Origin: a virus
DNA length: 64,000 bases
Reading direction: 5' to 3' (one strand)
IMG/VR virus record: IMGVR_UViG_3300023174_000058
Span: 1 to 64,000 of that record
Under the pieces are notes generated by a model. It had not been told where the DNA came from. It searched no databases and saw only the letters and a list, made by a program, of their open reading frames with translations. Below, piece after piece: positions 25,801 through 34,125 of this stretch (within the stretch, counting starts at the first letter, position 1; every line of letters begins with the position of its first letter). Both the position numbers and the translations under genes were made by a program.

Positions 25801-26145
25801 ATGCACAGACTTTATATATACGATAAAAAAGAACTCGAAATGGGTATAAAGAAAGAAATGGAAGAGCATGGTATGTCTGAACAAGAAGCAACAAAGACAG
25901 CCAAAGACCATTTAAAAGAAAACCCAAAGTATTATAGTATAGCTTCTAACGTGGGTTTAGAAGACGAAAGCGCTCTTGAGGAATCATTAGCTGCACTAAA
26001 TGGTATTCCAACCGGCAAGAATTGGCCTTTTACAAAACCATCCGGTAGACTAAAAGGAATAGAAAGAAAGATTAAAAAAGCTCGCAAACAAGGATCAGCT
26101 GGTTATGCTGTTGGCCCCGGTGGATTACCTTTCGGTCCCAGATAA
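25801..26145 (+). CDS. Hypothetical protein, DUF5661-like
   Basis: 114 aa, starting on the base after the previous stop. The N-terminal ELEMGIKKEMEEHGMSEQEA and AKDHLKENPKYYS pattern resembles the DUF5661 type found in large phages. The C-terminal part is basic and Gly-rich (KARKQGSAGYAVGPGG). Part of the same presumed late operon. Confidence 0.65.
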   Translation: MHRLYIYDKKELEMGIKKEMEEHGMSEQEATKTAKDHLKENPKYYSIASNVGLEDESALEESLAALNGIPTGKNWPFTKPSGRLKGIERKIKKARKQGSAGYAVGPGGLPFGPR

Positions 26146-26172
26146 ATTATAGGTACAACAATCTAACAGTTA

Positions 26173-26180
26173 CTATTTAT
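26173..26180 (+). promoter_or_regulatory. Candidate late promoter motif
   Basis: CTATTTAT within TTACTATTTATGTTACGAGG, 17 bases before ATG 26197. The leader would be very short but keeps the CGAGG ribosome site. Confidence 0.45.
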
Positions 26181-26196
26181 GTTACGAGGAATTAAT

Positions 26197-26661
26197 ATGA
26201 AAATTAGCAAAGATCGTTTAAAACAAATCATTAAAGAAGAATTAGCCGTTGGCGTAGCCGGTGAACCGCCAAAGCATGAATTACCACGCGGCGGCGAACA
26301 TGATGAAATGAGCGGTGGCGCTTATCCACGCGACCAACATGGCTATGAAGGCGAAATGGCAAAAACTAATCTTTGGAAGATCGCTGAATATGCCCAAGAA
26401 ATGCACGATCTTATCCATGACGATGAAGATTTAGAGCCTTGGGTTGAAGAAAAAATTGCCGTTGCTGCTTACATGATGGACCAAATCGGTCATCACCTAC
26501 AATACAAGAAACATCGTGGGCACGAAGAAGCCGAAGGCGAACCCGGACACGTTGATTTTCCCGGTGAAGAACATGGCGAAGAAGATGAAGAATATGAATT
26601 AGTCCTTGGCGATGAAATGGAAGACGGCATGGACGAAGAAAGCATGTGCGAAGACTGCTAA
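26197..26661 (+). CDS. Acidic protein with KISKxxLKQIIKEE N-terminal tag
   Basis: 154 aa. Starts MKISKDRLKQIIKEEL, then a Gly/His/Glu-rich acidic body with a central helical part (AEYAQEMHDLIHDDEDLEPW). The same N-terminal tag opens the protein at 28740, suggesting a shared sorting or processing signal. I associate such tags with virion proteins of large T4-like phages. Body function unknown. Confidence 0.75.
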   Translation: MKISKDRLKQIIKEELAVGVAGEPPKHELPRGGEHDEMSGGAYPRDQHGYEGEMAKTNLWKIAEYAQEMHDLIHDDEDLEPWVEEKIAVAAYMMDQIGHHLQYKKHRGHEEAEGEPGHVDFPGEEHGEEDEEYELVLGDEMEDGMDEESMCEDC

Positions 26662-26677
26662 TACAGGAATTTAAATA

Positions 26678-28462
26678 ATGTCTAATTCGATTAAGCAAAG
26701 TAAATTATTATTAGAAGGTTGGCGTAAATTCCTAGTTAAGGAAGCTGAACAACCCATCGCAGAAAGTGGTGGTAATGTCGTCCGCGTTTTTGATTTTGAT
26801 GGCACGTTAGTCACTCCAAAAACACAAACTAAATATAGCCATTTGCTTGGAAATCTTTTTTATGTTCCATTTTTAAATTCTGCAAAATATGATGAAGTTA
26901 TGAATGATTTAAAAGAGGTTGCTAAAAACTCCGCTAATCATAATACTGAAATTGAAAATTTGATGAACCCATCTAGAGATTATATCGTCACTGCTATGAG
27001 TTCAATTGGTGTAGATAAGCCAATCACAAAATATTTATTATTTCAATTAGCCAAAAACGATCCATTGTTTTTAGATTTTGCTAGAAGAGTGGCGGGTATT
27101 AATGTAGAAACTTCTTATGCGACACCAGCATCCAACGCTGAAGATGGGCCAGATATTGAACCTGATATTTTGTCAGAAGACGCAATAACTCAAGAAGAAA
27201 TTCAAAGTTTAAGACAAGTTATATCGTCAGACCCAGAAATAACAAGTGCGAAAGATGCTTATAGAATTAATACAACTCCACAAGTTGTTAGAAAAATTAT
27301 TACCAAATTAGGTAAAGGATTTGATGTTGGTAAAAAAGTTTCTATGAAAGACTTAGAAGATGTTAAAAGAGAAATTGTTTCTGCTGCTTATCCAAAAATG
27401 AGCAACGATCACATAAAAGTCTCTCTTAATATTGCCATGCTACCGGAAGATCCAGAACAAAGCGGTATTGTTAAAGGCTCATCTGGTAAATTTAAAGCAG
27501 CAAAAGAAATTGCAGATGCACACCCTTCGGCAAAGTTTGAAGTCTATGACAACAACGTAACTTCATTATCTCAAGTTCGCATGGGTTTACAAGGTAAAAC
27601 AAAAGATCAAGCCGAAATGGAAGCTACAAAAGAATCGGATGAAAAATTCGATGAAAAGACTCCATTAAGTGTATTAGAAAATAAAATTATTATTATAAAA
27701 AATAGTTTAGCTTTTTCTAAAAAAACAGATTTTAAATTAGTACAAGGCAGCAAAATTTTTGATTATAACAACGGCCCATTCAGCCTTGGAAAAAAACAAC
27801 CAAGCAGTGATCCAAAAATGGTTGGCTATGGTGGTGGCTACAGAAGCTTACGTAAGCTTGCATCAATTTATATAAGAAAAAGATTCCTACCAACTACGGA
27901 AAGCGGTAAAGGTCGCACCTCTGCTGACATTATCCAGCAATTTAAAAAGTTTAGAGCATATTGCGATGAAAACGGTTACAAGGATCTAATGGATTGTATT
28001 ACATTCCAAGGCGATGGTTATGCTATGATATATAAATTCTTTGAACCAGCGACACAGGGGATCCAACCAACTTTTGAATTAAATAAAATTGTCGCAGAAC
28101 AGCTTGTAAAACTTTATGAAAACGCTGAACCAATTGCATCGCAATTTAAAGTTCAAGCTGGAAAAGAGACACAGCCAGTAGCCGCTCAATCACAACAAAC
28201 CAGACCAGCTACATCTCCAGAAACAGAAGAATCTGAAGAGGATATTAGAGCTGCTGACACAGAAGCTATGATTAGAGATTGGGCGATGGAAGACATGGAT
28301 TTGGATTGGAATAGCATGAACGAAAAACAAAAAGAAAAATATCGTGCAGAGTATAAGAAGTCTAAAGAAAAAGAATTACGCGAAACAATCCTACAAGAAC
28401 TAAAACCTTTACTCAATCAATTAAATGGTGTACTATCTAACAAAAAGCTAACAAAGAGATAA
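26678..28462 (+). CDS. Large protein with HAD-like phosphatase N-terminal domain
   Basis: 594 aa. An N-terminal helix KLLLEGWRKFLV is followed by a HAD motif I, VFDFDGTLV (D39xDxT43). A late EVYDNNVTSL (about residues 289-298) may be the acidic motif of the HAD fold, with a ~200-residue insertion. The C-terminal region is Gln/Glu/Lys-rich. Substrate unknown: nucleotide or nucleic-acid 3' phosphatase are options. It sits in the presumed late cluster, so it could be injected with the genome. Confidence 0.7.
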   Translation: MSNSIKQSKLLLEGWRKFLVKEAEQPIAESGGNVVRVFDFDGTLVTPKTQTKYSHLLGNLFYVPFLNSAKYDEVMNDLKEVAKNSANHNTEIENLMNPSRDYIVTAMSSIGVDKPITKYLLFQLAKNDPLFLDFARRVAGINVETSYATPASNAEDGPDIEPDILSEDAITQEEIQSLRQVISSDPEITSAKDAYRINTTPQVVRKIITKLGKGFDVGKKVSMKDLEDVKREIVSAAYPKMSNDHIKVSLNIAMLPEDPEQSGIVKGSSGKFKAAKEIADAHPSAKFEVYDNNVTSLSQVRMGLQGKTKDQAEMEATKESDEKFDEKTPLSVLENKIIIIKNSLAFSKKTDFKLVQGSKIFDYNNGPFSLGKKQPSSDPKMVGYGGGYRSLRKLASIYIRKRFLPTTESGKGRTSADIIQQFKKFRAYCDENGYKDLMDCITFQGDGYAMIYKFFEPATQGIQPTFELNKIVAEQLVKLYENAEPIASQFKVQAGKETQPVAAQSQQTRPATSPETEESEEDIRAADTEAMIRDWAMEDMDLDWNSMNEKQKEKYRAEYKKSKEKELRETILQELKPLLNQLNGVLSNKKLTKR

Positions 28463-28469
28463 AATAGAC

Positions 28470-28739
28470 ATGTGCAGTATTTGTAGAAAATTTAAAAAAG
28501 GATCCCTAACAGTTGATGAAGCTCGTGAAGAGCTACAAGAGCAAGCTGAATATCTCTCAGAGGAACATATTGAAGAGATAGAGGAAATGCTCTTTGAGGC
28601 AGAGGATACTTATGATTATATTCGTGAGCATAAAGCCTCGTTGATCGGGGAAGACACTAATTACGATGACACTGGATTATTAGGCGAAACCGAATATCCT
28701 GATTTTGATGATACATATAACAACGAAGAGGATGAATAA
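28470..28739 (+). CDS. Hypothetical acidic protein
   Basis: 89 aa. N-terminal CSICRKF, then almost entirely Glu/Asp-rich helices ending in EEDE. Stop adjoins the next ATG. No domain recognised. Confidence 0.7.
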   Translation: MCSICRKFKKGSLTVDEAREELQEQAEYLSEEHIEEIEEMLFEAEDTYDYIREHKASLIGEDTNYDDTGLLGETEYPDFDDTYNNEEDE

Positions 28740-29087
28740 ATGAAGATTTCAAAAACACAATTAAAGCAGATTATCAAGGAAGAGCACAGCAGATTAGTAA
28801 ATGAAATAAGCGCAGGATCAGACAATATTCCTAAAAAAATAACACATAGCGATCCTGCATCTGTAGGTGGCTCTGGGCAGTCTGGGCATATGATGGTGGA
28901 CGCAACACCAGAAATGAAAGTTAAAAGTATAAGAAAAAAAGCAGACGAAGTATTTAAAAAATTTACTTCTGGGCAAGGATTAGACGAAAGCGATAAAGAA
29001 GTATTGGGTAGATCTGCTGGCCTTACCGATAAGCAATTAATGTCTGATGATGAAGTTCTTGAAAAACTTTATTCATTAAGCAAATAA
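28740..29087 (+). CDS. KISKxxLKQIIKEE-tagged protein
   Basis: 115 aa, starting MKISKTQLKQIIKEEHSRL, nearly identical in its first 14 residues to the 26197 protein, but with an unrelated body (SAGLTDKQLMSDDEVLEKL). It ends the cluster; a terminator/promoter hairpin follows. Confidence 0.74.
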   Translation: MKISKTQLKQIIKEEHSRLVNEISAGSDNIPKKITHSDPASVGGSGQSGHMMVDATPEMKVKSIRKKADEVFKKFTSGQGLDESDKEVLGRSAGLTDKQLMSDDEVLEKLYSLSK

Positions 29088-29096
29088 TCTTTCTTC

Positions 29097-29142
29097 TTTA
29101 CTTCTACAATCAGCCACGGTACAATGCGTACCGTGGTTTTTT
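29097..29142 (+). promoter_or_regulatory. Terminator hairpin overlapping the PurA-like promoter
   Basis: TTTACT (29097-29102), a 17-bp spacer and TACAAT (29120-29125). The -10 overlaps the top of a CCACGGTA/TACCGTGG stem (29114-29121, 29129-29136) followed by TTTTTT. Same nested design as at 4383, 7645 and 13877. Confidence 0.68.
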
Positions 29143-29158
29143 GTTTCTAGGAGGGAAC

Positions 29159-30169
29159 ATGGCTATTGCGTTTGCTGATGTGACGGTGGATTTACAATTT
29201 GGAGACTCAGGAAAAGGAAAAATTGCTAGTGCTTTATGCGCCTCTGGCGAATACACACACGTAGTTAGGTATGGCGGGGGCAACAACGCCGGTCATACTA
29301 TTTATCATAACGGGAAGAAATACGTCACTCACTCGATCCCATGTGGCGTCATCCACGGTGTTAAAAGTATTATTGGTCCCGGCTGCGTTGTAAACGTAGA
29401 ACATTTTTTTAATGAAGTAAAGGAACTAGAAGATGGTGGTATCAAGTGTAAGGGCATGGTTTTTATTGCACGAAATGCTCATGTCATCACCGACGAACAT
29501 CTTGTGGAGGATCGACAAGATAAGTCTATCGGGACAACAAAGCGCGGCAACGGCCCAGCCTATCGCGACAAGTACAGCCGCAAGGGCGTACGAGCGGAAC
29601 AAGTAGCGGAACTACAACCTTATCTTATTGATTTACACGAAGAATTCTTTGGAACTGAAAACAATAAACTATGTAGAATTCTTTTTGAGGGAGCTCAAGG
29701 ATTCGGTCTTGACATTGATTGGGGCGATTATCCATATGTAACAAGCAGTCATTGCACTGTTGGTGGCGCTGTGCTAAACGGAGTCGCACCTAGATACATT
29801 CGTAATGTTTGGGGCGTTGCTAAAATTTACGAAACCTATGTAGGCGCAAAACAATTTGAACCCAACGATCCTATCTTTCCTAAAATTAGGGAACTGGGCG
29901 TGGAGTATGGTGCAACAACCGGTCGCCCAAGACAATGCAATTGGCTGAACATGAAAGAACTTGTTAAGGCTATTGAAATCAATGGAGTAAACAAGATTAT
30001 TTTTAATAAAGTTGATATTCTAAAGGAAGCTGGACAGTGGAAGTTATACGGGCTAGATGGGAATATCATGGAATTTGATGACGAAAATTCAATGAAAAGA
30101 TATATTTATAACACACTTCCACATTATGTTGGAGAAATAAAGTTTAGCGACAATCCGCATGGATTTTAA
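29159..30169 (+). CDS. purA: Adenylosuccinate synthetase-like (PurA, short form)
   Basis: 336 aa from ATG 29159 (CTAGGAGGGAAC). PurA joins IMP and aspartate with GTP; PurZ homologues in 2-aminoadenine phages use dGMP. Seen: FGDSGKGK with the catalytic Asp kept (D16) but the usual Glu after it replaced by Ser; GGGNNAGHT with the catalytic His (H46); GTTKRGNGPAY; EGAQGFGLDIDWGDYPYVTSS; and an aspartate-binding-like loop ATTGRPRQCNW that differs from GRRRRTGW. It is ~95 aa shorter than E. coli PurA, like archaeal PurA and PurZ. D16 argues for PurA; substrate specificity is open. Confidence 0.85.
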   Translation: MAIAFADVTVDLQFGDSGKGKIASALCASGEYTHVVRYGGGNNAGHTIYHNGKKYVTHSIPCGVIHGVKSIIGPGCVVNVEHFFNEVKELEDGGIKCKGMVFIARNAHVITDEHLVEDRQDKSIGTTKRGNGPAYRDKYSRKGVRAEQVAELQPYLIDLHEEFFGTENNKLCRILFEGAQGFGLDIDWGDYPYVTSSHCTVGGAVLNGVAPRYIRNVWGVAKIYETYVGAKQFEPNDPIFPKIRELGVEYGATTGRPRQCNWLNMKELVKAIEINGVNKIIFNKVDILKEAGQWKLYGLDGNIMEFDDENSMKRYIYNTLPHYVGEIKFSDNPHGF

Positions 30170-30171
30170 AA

Positions 30172-30867
30172 TTGAAATTAATATTTGATCATACAAAGGG
30201 CTTCGGCAAGATGCGCGATCAGGTCGTATTTTACGCACCTTACGGGGCCTTGTTTGAACCACAAGAATATGACGAAGCACTACAGAACGGTTGGTTCCCA
30301 ACTAGTAATGCTCTATGGTTCCAAAGTAGATCAACAAGGTTAGACCTTTCACAATATGAACCAAGCGCAACAGTATTAAAATTAGCAAAGAATGTTAAAT
30401 ACTATCCAGATGTCAACATGACTGCGGATAAAAGAGCAAGACTCGCTGACATATATAAAAAATATCTTGATTACAAAGGTTACAAAGATCAAGGTTATTC
30501 AATAGATGAAATTATAAAATCATCACATGGGCATATATATTATGTTTATGATTCAAAGATCGTTGCTTTCTTGTTTTTTAAAATTGTAAATAAAAATCTA
30601 TTGGCGGTAGAGTTTGCTTGGGACTATGAAAACCCCAAGCTGTCTCTTGGTAATGTTAGTATGTATTACACATCGCTGCTTGCTAAATTTAAAAAATGTA
30701 ATTACATTTACATGAGCGCAGGATATGAGAGTTGTTCCGCTTACAAGGCAAATTTTAAAGGGTTTGAATGGTGGACTGGTTACAGTTGGAGCAAAGATGT
30801 TGACACCTACAAACAGCTTTGTTATGATGACGACATGGTGATTTTGTTAAACTATAAATACGCATAG
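30172..30867 (+). CDS. Putative GNAT/aminoacyl-transferase-like protein, TTG start
   Basis: 231 aa. Reads from TTG 30172, two bases after the purA stop, with no suitably placed ATG before Met at codon 14. The C-terminal half (HIYYVYDSKIVAFLFFKIV, then YIYMSAGYESCSAYKANF) resembles the acyltransferase-like fold of arginyl/leucyl-tRNA-protein transferases. The substrate is not known, and this could equally be an unrelated protein. Confidence 0.55.
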   Translation: MKLIFDHTKGFGKMRDQVVFYAPYGALFEPQEYDEALQNGWFPTSNALWFQSRSTRLDLSQYEPSATVLKLAKNVKYYPDVNMTADKRARLADIYKKYLDYKGYKDQGYSIDEIIKSSHGHIYYVYDSKIVAFLFFKIVNKNLLAVEFAWDYENPKLSLGNVSMYYTSLLAKFKKCNYIYMSAGYESCSAYKANFKGFEWWTGYSWSKDVDTYKQLCYDDDMVILLNYKYA

Positions 30868-30874
30868 GAGAAAC

Positions 30875-31207
30875 ATGGCCGCTAAAAAACGTAAGTATAA
30901 TAGGACTGCTACGCCAAAACCAAAGCCTAAGCCAAAACTCACTCACGGACAAAAGATTAGCGAAACCAAACAGTTAATCAAAAAGCTATCAGAAAAGTTC
31001 CCTATCGGAGAAATGGTTACAGAAAAGTACCACCCAGAAAATGTAGGTTTAATTTCTGGCAAGATAGTTGCAAAAAGATACTCTGAAGAATACATTCATG
31101 CAACTGTTGATGTTCTTTGGATTACAAACAAATGGTATGGCGACGGACAGGTTTACCAGTATCACACTAACTGTCTCAAGGTTCGCAAGGAAAAGAAAGT
31201 TGTTTAA
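30875..31207 (+). CDS. Basic protein with SH3-like C-terminus
   Basis: 110 aa, AGGAGAAAC before the ATG. The first ~30 residues are basic and Pro/Lys-rich (PKPKPKPKL). The rest (FPIGEMVTEKYHP, VLWITNKWYGDG) is beta-rich, probably a small barrel. Nucleic-acid binding is possible. Not recognised. Confidence 0.68.
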   Translation: MAAKKRKYNRTATPKPKPKPKLTHGQKISETKQLIKKLSEKFPIGEMVTEKYHPENVGLISGKIVAKRYSEEYIHATVDVLWITNKWYGDGQVYQYHTNCLKVRKEKKVV

Positions 31208-31274
31208 GTCGGAAGTAAGTTGTGTTATAGTTCTTTCATCAACCCGCCCCGTAGTGGGCAGAAAAGGAAAACAA

Positions 31275-31568
31275 ATGGCTCGCTCAACTTCACGTTCAAC
31301 CCGCTCAACCCGTCGCACTGCTTCACGCACCACCCGTCGCGTAGGCACCGATAGCCGTACCCGTACCTCAACCCCAAAGGTATCAAGCGTACGCCGTAAT
31401 CTAAAGTACTTTACTTTTACCTACAACCGCGATGACGTTAGCCACGCTGCTAATGCCAATGGTGTAGTGATCGTAGACCGCCTAAACAATGGCACCGCTG
31501 TATCGCTTTCGCTACAGGAAGCCAAGTCACTATATGACTTCCTTGCTACACAAATTCGTACACGCTAA
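31275..31568 (+). CDS. Arg/Ser/Thr-rich basic protein, protamine-like N-terminus
   Basis: 97 aa from ATG 31275 (AAAAGGAAAAC upstream). The first ~40 residues repeat S/T-R units (RSTRSTRRTASRTTRR) like a DNA-condensing tail; the rest is a compact alpha/beta domain (FTFTYNRDDVSHAANANG). Codons are noticeably more C-rich than in its neighbours, as in highly expressed genes. Its leader has a GTTATAGT -10-like site and a GCCC/GGGC mini-hairpin. DNA packing is inferred from composition. Confidence 0.7.
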   Translation: MARSTSRSTRSTRRTASRTTRRVGTDSRTRTSTPKVSSVRRNLKYFTFTYNRDDVSHAANANGVVIVDRLNNGTAVSLSLQEAKSLYDFLATQIRTR

Positions 31569-31602
31569 TCCTCCTGCCTCCTCCTTCTAAAGCGTGTTCG
31601 AT

Positions 31603-31640
31603 GCCCCCACTACTTAGAAATAGGTAGTGGGGGCTTTTTT
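31603..31640 (+). terminator. Strong intrinsic terminator
   Basis: Perfect GCCCCCACTAC/GTAGTGGGGGC stem (31603-31613, 31624-31634) with a TTTTTT tract. It lies only 13 bases before the next ATG, so the next gene must be started by a promoter inside or beside it. Confidence 0.88.
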
Positions 31641-31653
31641 ATTGGAGATACAC

Positions 31654-32073
31654 ATGAGCAAGCATGAAGATTTTGGGAAGTATTTATTTGAAACTTATCC
31701 TAAGATTTTTCCTAAGCCTCTATGGGTAGAATGCGGTATTGGCTGGTTTAATATTGTTGATGACCTGTCAAAAGAAATTACCGGTTATGTATCTAAACTA
31801 CCAGATACAACGGAAGATCCATATGTTACAGTTGTGCAAATAAAAGAAAAGTTTGGTGGTCTTCGTTATTATATTCATTATCATGGTTTAACAGACGATC
31901 AAATTTATGAAGTCGAAAGTCTTATTCGAGTCGCTGAAAGTAAATCCTCTGCCACTTGTGAAGATTGCGGAGGAGATGGCACAAGAGTAGCACCTAGAAA
32001 ATATTGGATGCGTACACTTTGCAAAAACTGTATAGAAAATTATGATATGGGAGATACTCCAAATGGACAATAA
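31654..32073 (+). CDS. Hypothetical protein with C-terminal zinc-ribbon
   Basis: 139 aa from ATG 31654 (TTGGAGATACAC). Contains VVQIKEKFGGLRYYIHYHG, a motif I recall from many phage hypothetical proteins, and a C-terminal CEDC...CKNC zinc-ribbon-like pair. Function unknown. Confidence 0.75.
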   Translation: MSKHEDFGKYLFETYPKIFPKPLWVECGIGWFNIVDDLSKEITGYVSKLPDTTEDPYVTVVQIKEKFGGLRYYIHYHGLTDDQIYEVESLIRVAESKSSATCEDCGGDGTRVAPRKYWMRTLCKNCIENYDMGDTPNGQ

Positions 32074-32311
32074 AAATTATACTCTTGTTATACGAACCGG
32101 AACTGGTGTTTGGGATTCTAAGACAAGAGTTTGTTGCGATATTCATATGGCTAGACTTATACTTGATGCGATGCTACGAGCCCATCCAAAAAGCAATCGC
32201 GGAGAAATAATTGACGGCGATCGTGATTATATTATGGACAGTCGAGTAAAACCAATGGTAAAAGTAATCAGGAGAGAAGATGGGATCATTATTGAGGACA
32301 ATAACAATTAA
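32063..32311 (+). CDS. Hypothetical protein
   Basis: 82 aa from ATG 32063 after GGGAGATACTCC; overlaps the previous gene by 11 bp and the next by 32 bp. Alpha/beta, no recognised domain. Confidence 0.66.
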   Translation: MDNKNYTLVIRTGTGVWDSKTRVCCDIHMARLILDAMLRAHPKSNRGEIIDGDRDYIMDSRVKPMVKVIRREDGIIIEDNNN

Positions 32312-32534
32312 ACAAGATCCACTAGAAGATTTTATGATTGATGATTGTCAGCTAATACAATCTATACTAATCGATAAAGGTTTTTATGCCACACTTGAGC
32401 AATGCCAGATTTTGTGGAAAATGCATAGCGAGTGTTATGCAGCAGGATGGTTAAATCTTTATGAAAGCAAGGAATCAATTTATGATGCGATTAGAGTCTA
32501 TTTTCACGAAGATAAAACCTTATTTGAATCGTGA
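32280..32534 (+). CDS. Hypothetical protein
   Basis: 84 aa, ATG 32280 after AGGAGAGAAG. Helical, with two Cys. Overlaps neighbours on both sides, typical of tightly packed phage operons. Not recognised. Confidence 0.64.
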   Translation: MGSLLRTITIKQDPLEDFMIDDCQLIQSILIDKGFYATLEQCQILWKMHSECYAAGWLNLYESKESIYDAIRVYFHEDKTLFES

Positions 32535-33051
32535 TACTTTTACAGCAGAATTAGAATACCTTTGGATAAGATTTATTGATGTTGTATTTCGGCAACCTTG
32601 GCATTGGTTTCGCTGTCATTTTATTCCCAAACATAAGTTTCACATTCTTGACCTACGCAGAGCCGGGAATGGTTATGCTTGGGGCTGGTACGATACAGAT
32701 AGTCGCATGCTACACGCTTGTTTTCTTCTGCTAAAAGATTATGTTGAACTAGAGAAGCCATTTGAAAATGTTGATTGGGAAGAAAATGAAATTCATAGCA
32801 ACGTAGCAAAAGAAATTCGTGAACTTTATCACTGGTGGACAGTAGAACGCCCAGCTTCTCGTAAGCAACTGCATGACGATTGGGAAAGTTGTCCAGAACA
32901 TTCTCGTTTTGAAAAAGACGAAAACGGTGACTATAGAATCATCATTCCAGAATCACACAAAATTCTTACGAAACGGCAGTGGGATTACGAGCAAGAAGAC
33001 CAGCACAATCTTGAACGGCTTATAAAGATTAGAGGGTTCTTGTGGACGTAA
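32482..33051 (+). CDS. Conserved-looking hypothetical protein
   Basis: 189 aa. I prefer ATG 32482 (AAGGAATCAATT upstream) to the ATG at 32461. Trp- and His-rich; contains WGWYDTDSRMLHACFLLLKD, which I recall from hypothetical proteins of several large phages. The last codons contain the GTG start of the first G-D-I gene. Confidence 0.68.
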   Translation: MMRLESIFTKIKPYLNRDTFTAELEYLWIRFIDVVFRQPWHWFRCHFIPKHKFHILDLRRAGNGYAWGWYDTDSRMLHACFLLLKDYVELEKPFENVDWEENEIHSNVAKEIRELYHWWTVERPASRKQLHDDWESCPEHSRFEKDENGDYRIIIPESHKILTKRQWDYEQEDQHNLERLIKIRGFLWT

Positions 33052-33254
33052 AATATAAATTTGAAATTGGTGATATGGTAGAGTTTACACTAACCGCTTA
33101 TGGTAGTCCCAAAGCATATCATGGAGTTATATCGGAACGGTATGGCGGCGTAGATCACTACTCAGGTAAGATGAGTGTTTATAAAATTTGTTGTCTAGAA
33201 AAACGAATGATAGAATTTACAATAAGCGAGATACTAATTATAGGAAAAGTTTAG
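33042..33254 (+). CDS. G-D-I family member 1 (GTG start)
   Basis: 70 aa starting at GTG 33042 inside the end of the preceding gene, after AGAGGG. Carries the family opening KYKFEIGDMVEF. Divergent member: the C-terminus is IIGKV rather than KVA. Confidence 0.65.
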   Translation: MDVKYKFEIGDMVEFTLTAYGSPKAYHGVISERYGGVDHYSGKMSVYKICCLEKRMIEFTISEILIIGKV

Positions 33255-33266
33255 AGGAAAAAATGA

Positions 33267-33506
33267 TTGGAGCCAAGATTTGATGTTGGAGATATGATTG
33301 AACTAGTGCCAGAAAATTTTCCAGATGATTGGTATGAAGGCATAGGAATAATACTTCAAATAGAAAATGGAAAATATTCTGTGCATGTATTTAGTTTAGT
33401 CAAAACATCAAGAAAAAGACTAACAACATACGTATTAGGTGAAAAGAGAATTCAATTTTCTGTTGTAGAGGCCGATGAAAATGGCTATTTTAAATTACTA
33501 GCCTAA
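33267..33506 (+). CDS. G-D-I family member 2 (TTG start)
   Basis: 79 aa, best read from TTG 33267 after AGAGG (an ATG 4 bases earlier is out of frame). Opening PRFDVGDMIELV; ends KLLA. Precedes the endolysin. Confidence 0.62.
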   Translation: MEPRFDVGDMIELVPENFPDDWYEGIGIILQIENGKYSVHVFSLVKTSRKRLTTYVLGEKRIQFSVVEADENGYFKLLA

Positions 33507-33525
33507 TTATGTTGGAGGTAGTTAA

Positions 33526-34107
33526 ATGGCGCTAATAACAGAGAAACAACTCAAAAGCATTTATCCTAATTGCTATCCAGATAAATTAAAACTATACTGT
33601 GAGGCATTTAATAATATATGGCCGCTGTTTGAAATAACAACTCCAAAACGCATCGCAGCGTTCCTAGGTCAAATTGGTGTTGAAAGCGGTGAATTGAAAT
33701 ACGATAAGGAATTACCAAGCAAATGGAATATGAAAAACCCAAAAGATCCAAGCGAAAAGGTTGGCACATTATACGAAGGGCGTAAGACTCTTGGCAACAT
33801 AATGCCCGGGGATGGTCCTAAGTTTATTGGGCGAGGTATACTTCAATTAACGGGCCGCGCTAACTACGTTGAATACAGCCGTAAATTAAAAATTGATTTA
33901 ACAACCAACCCAGACCTTGCTGCTACACCAGAAGTTAGTGTTAAAATTGCCTGTCAATTCTTTAAGGATCGTAAACTTATAGAAGCAGCAGATAAATGGG
34001 ATCTTGATACGGTAACTGAAAGAGTAAATGGAAAAGTTAAGCTGCATCACGATAAGCGAGTTGCTTACTCTGAGAGAGCTTTAAAAGTTTTAGAAGCGAA
34101 CGTTTAA
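33526..34107 (+). CDS. Endolysin, GH19 chitinase/lysozyme-like
   Basis: 193 aa. Glycoside hydrolase family 19 fold that would cut the peptidoglycan sugar backbone for host lysis. The catalytic region is FLGQIGVESGELKY (E53/E56), followed by the family signature FIGRGILQLTGRANY. No signal peptide, so it probably needs a holin. Upstream GGAGG. The candidate membrane partner is the XhlA-like gene at 22379. Confidence 0.9.
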   Translation: MALITEKQLKSIYPNCYPDKLKLYCEAFNNIWPLFEITTPKRIAAFLGQIGVESGELKYDKELPSKWNMKNPKDPSEKVGTLYEGRKTLGNIMPGDGPKFIGRGILQLTGRANYVEYSRKLKIDLTTNPDLAATPEVSVKIACQFFKDRKLIEAADKWDLDTVTERVNGKVKLHHDKRVAYSERALKVLEANV

Positions 34108-34125
34108 TGGCCTGTGCTTCTAAAA

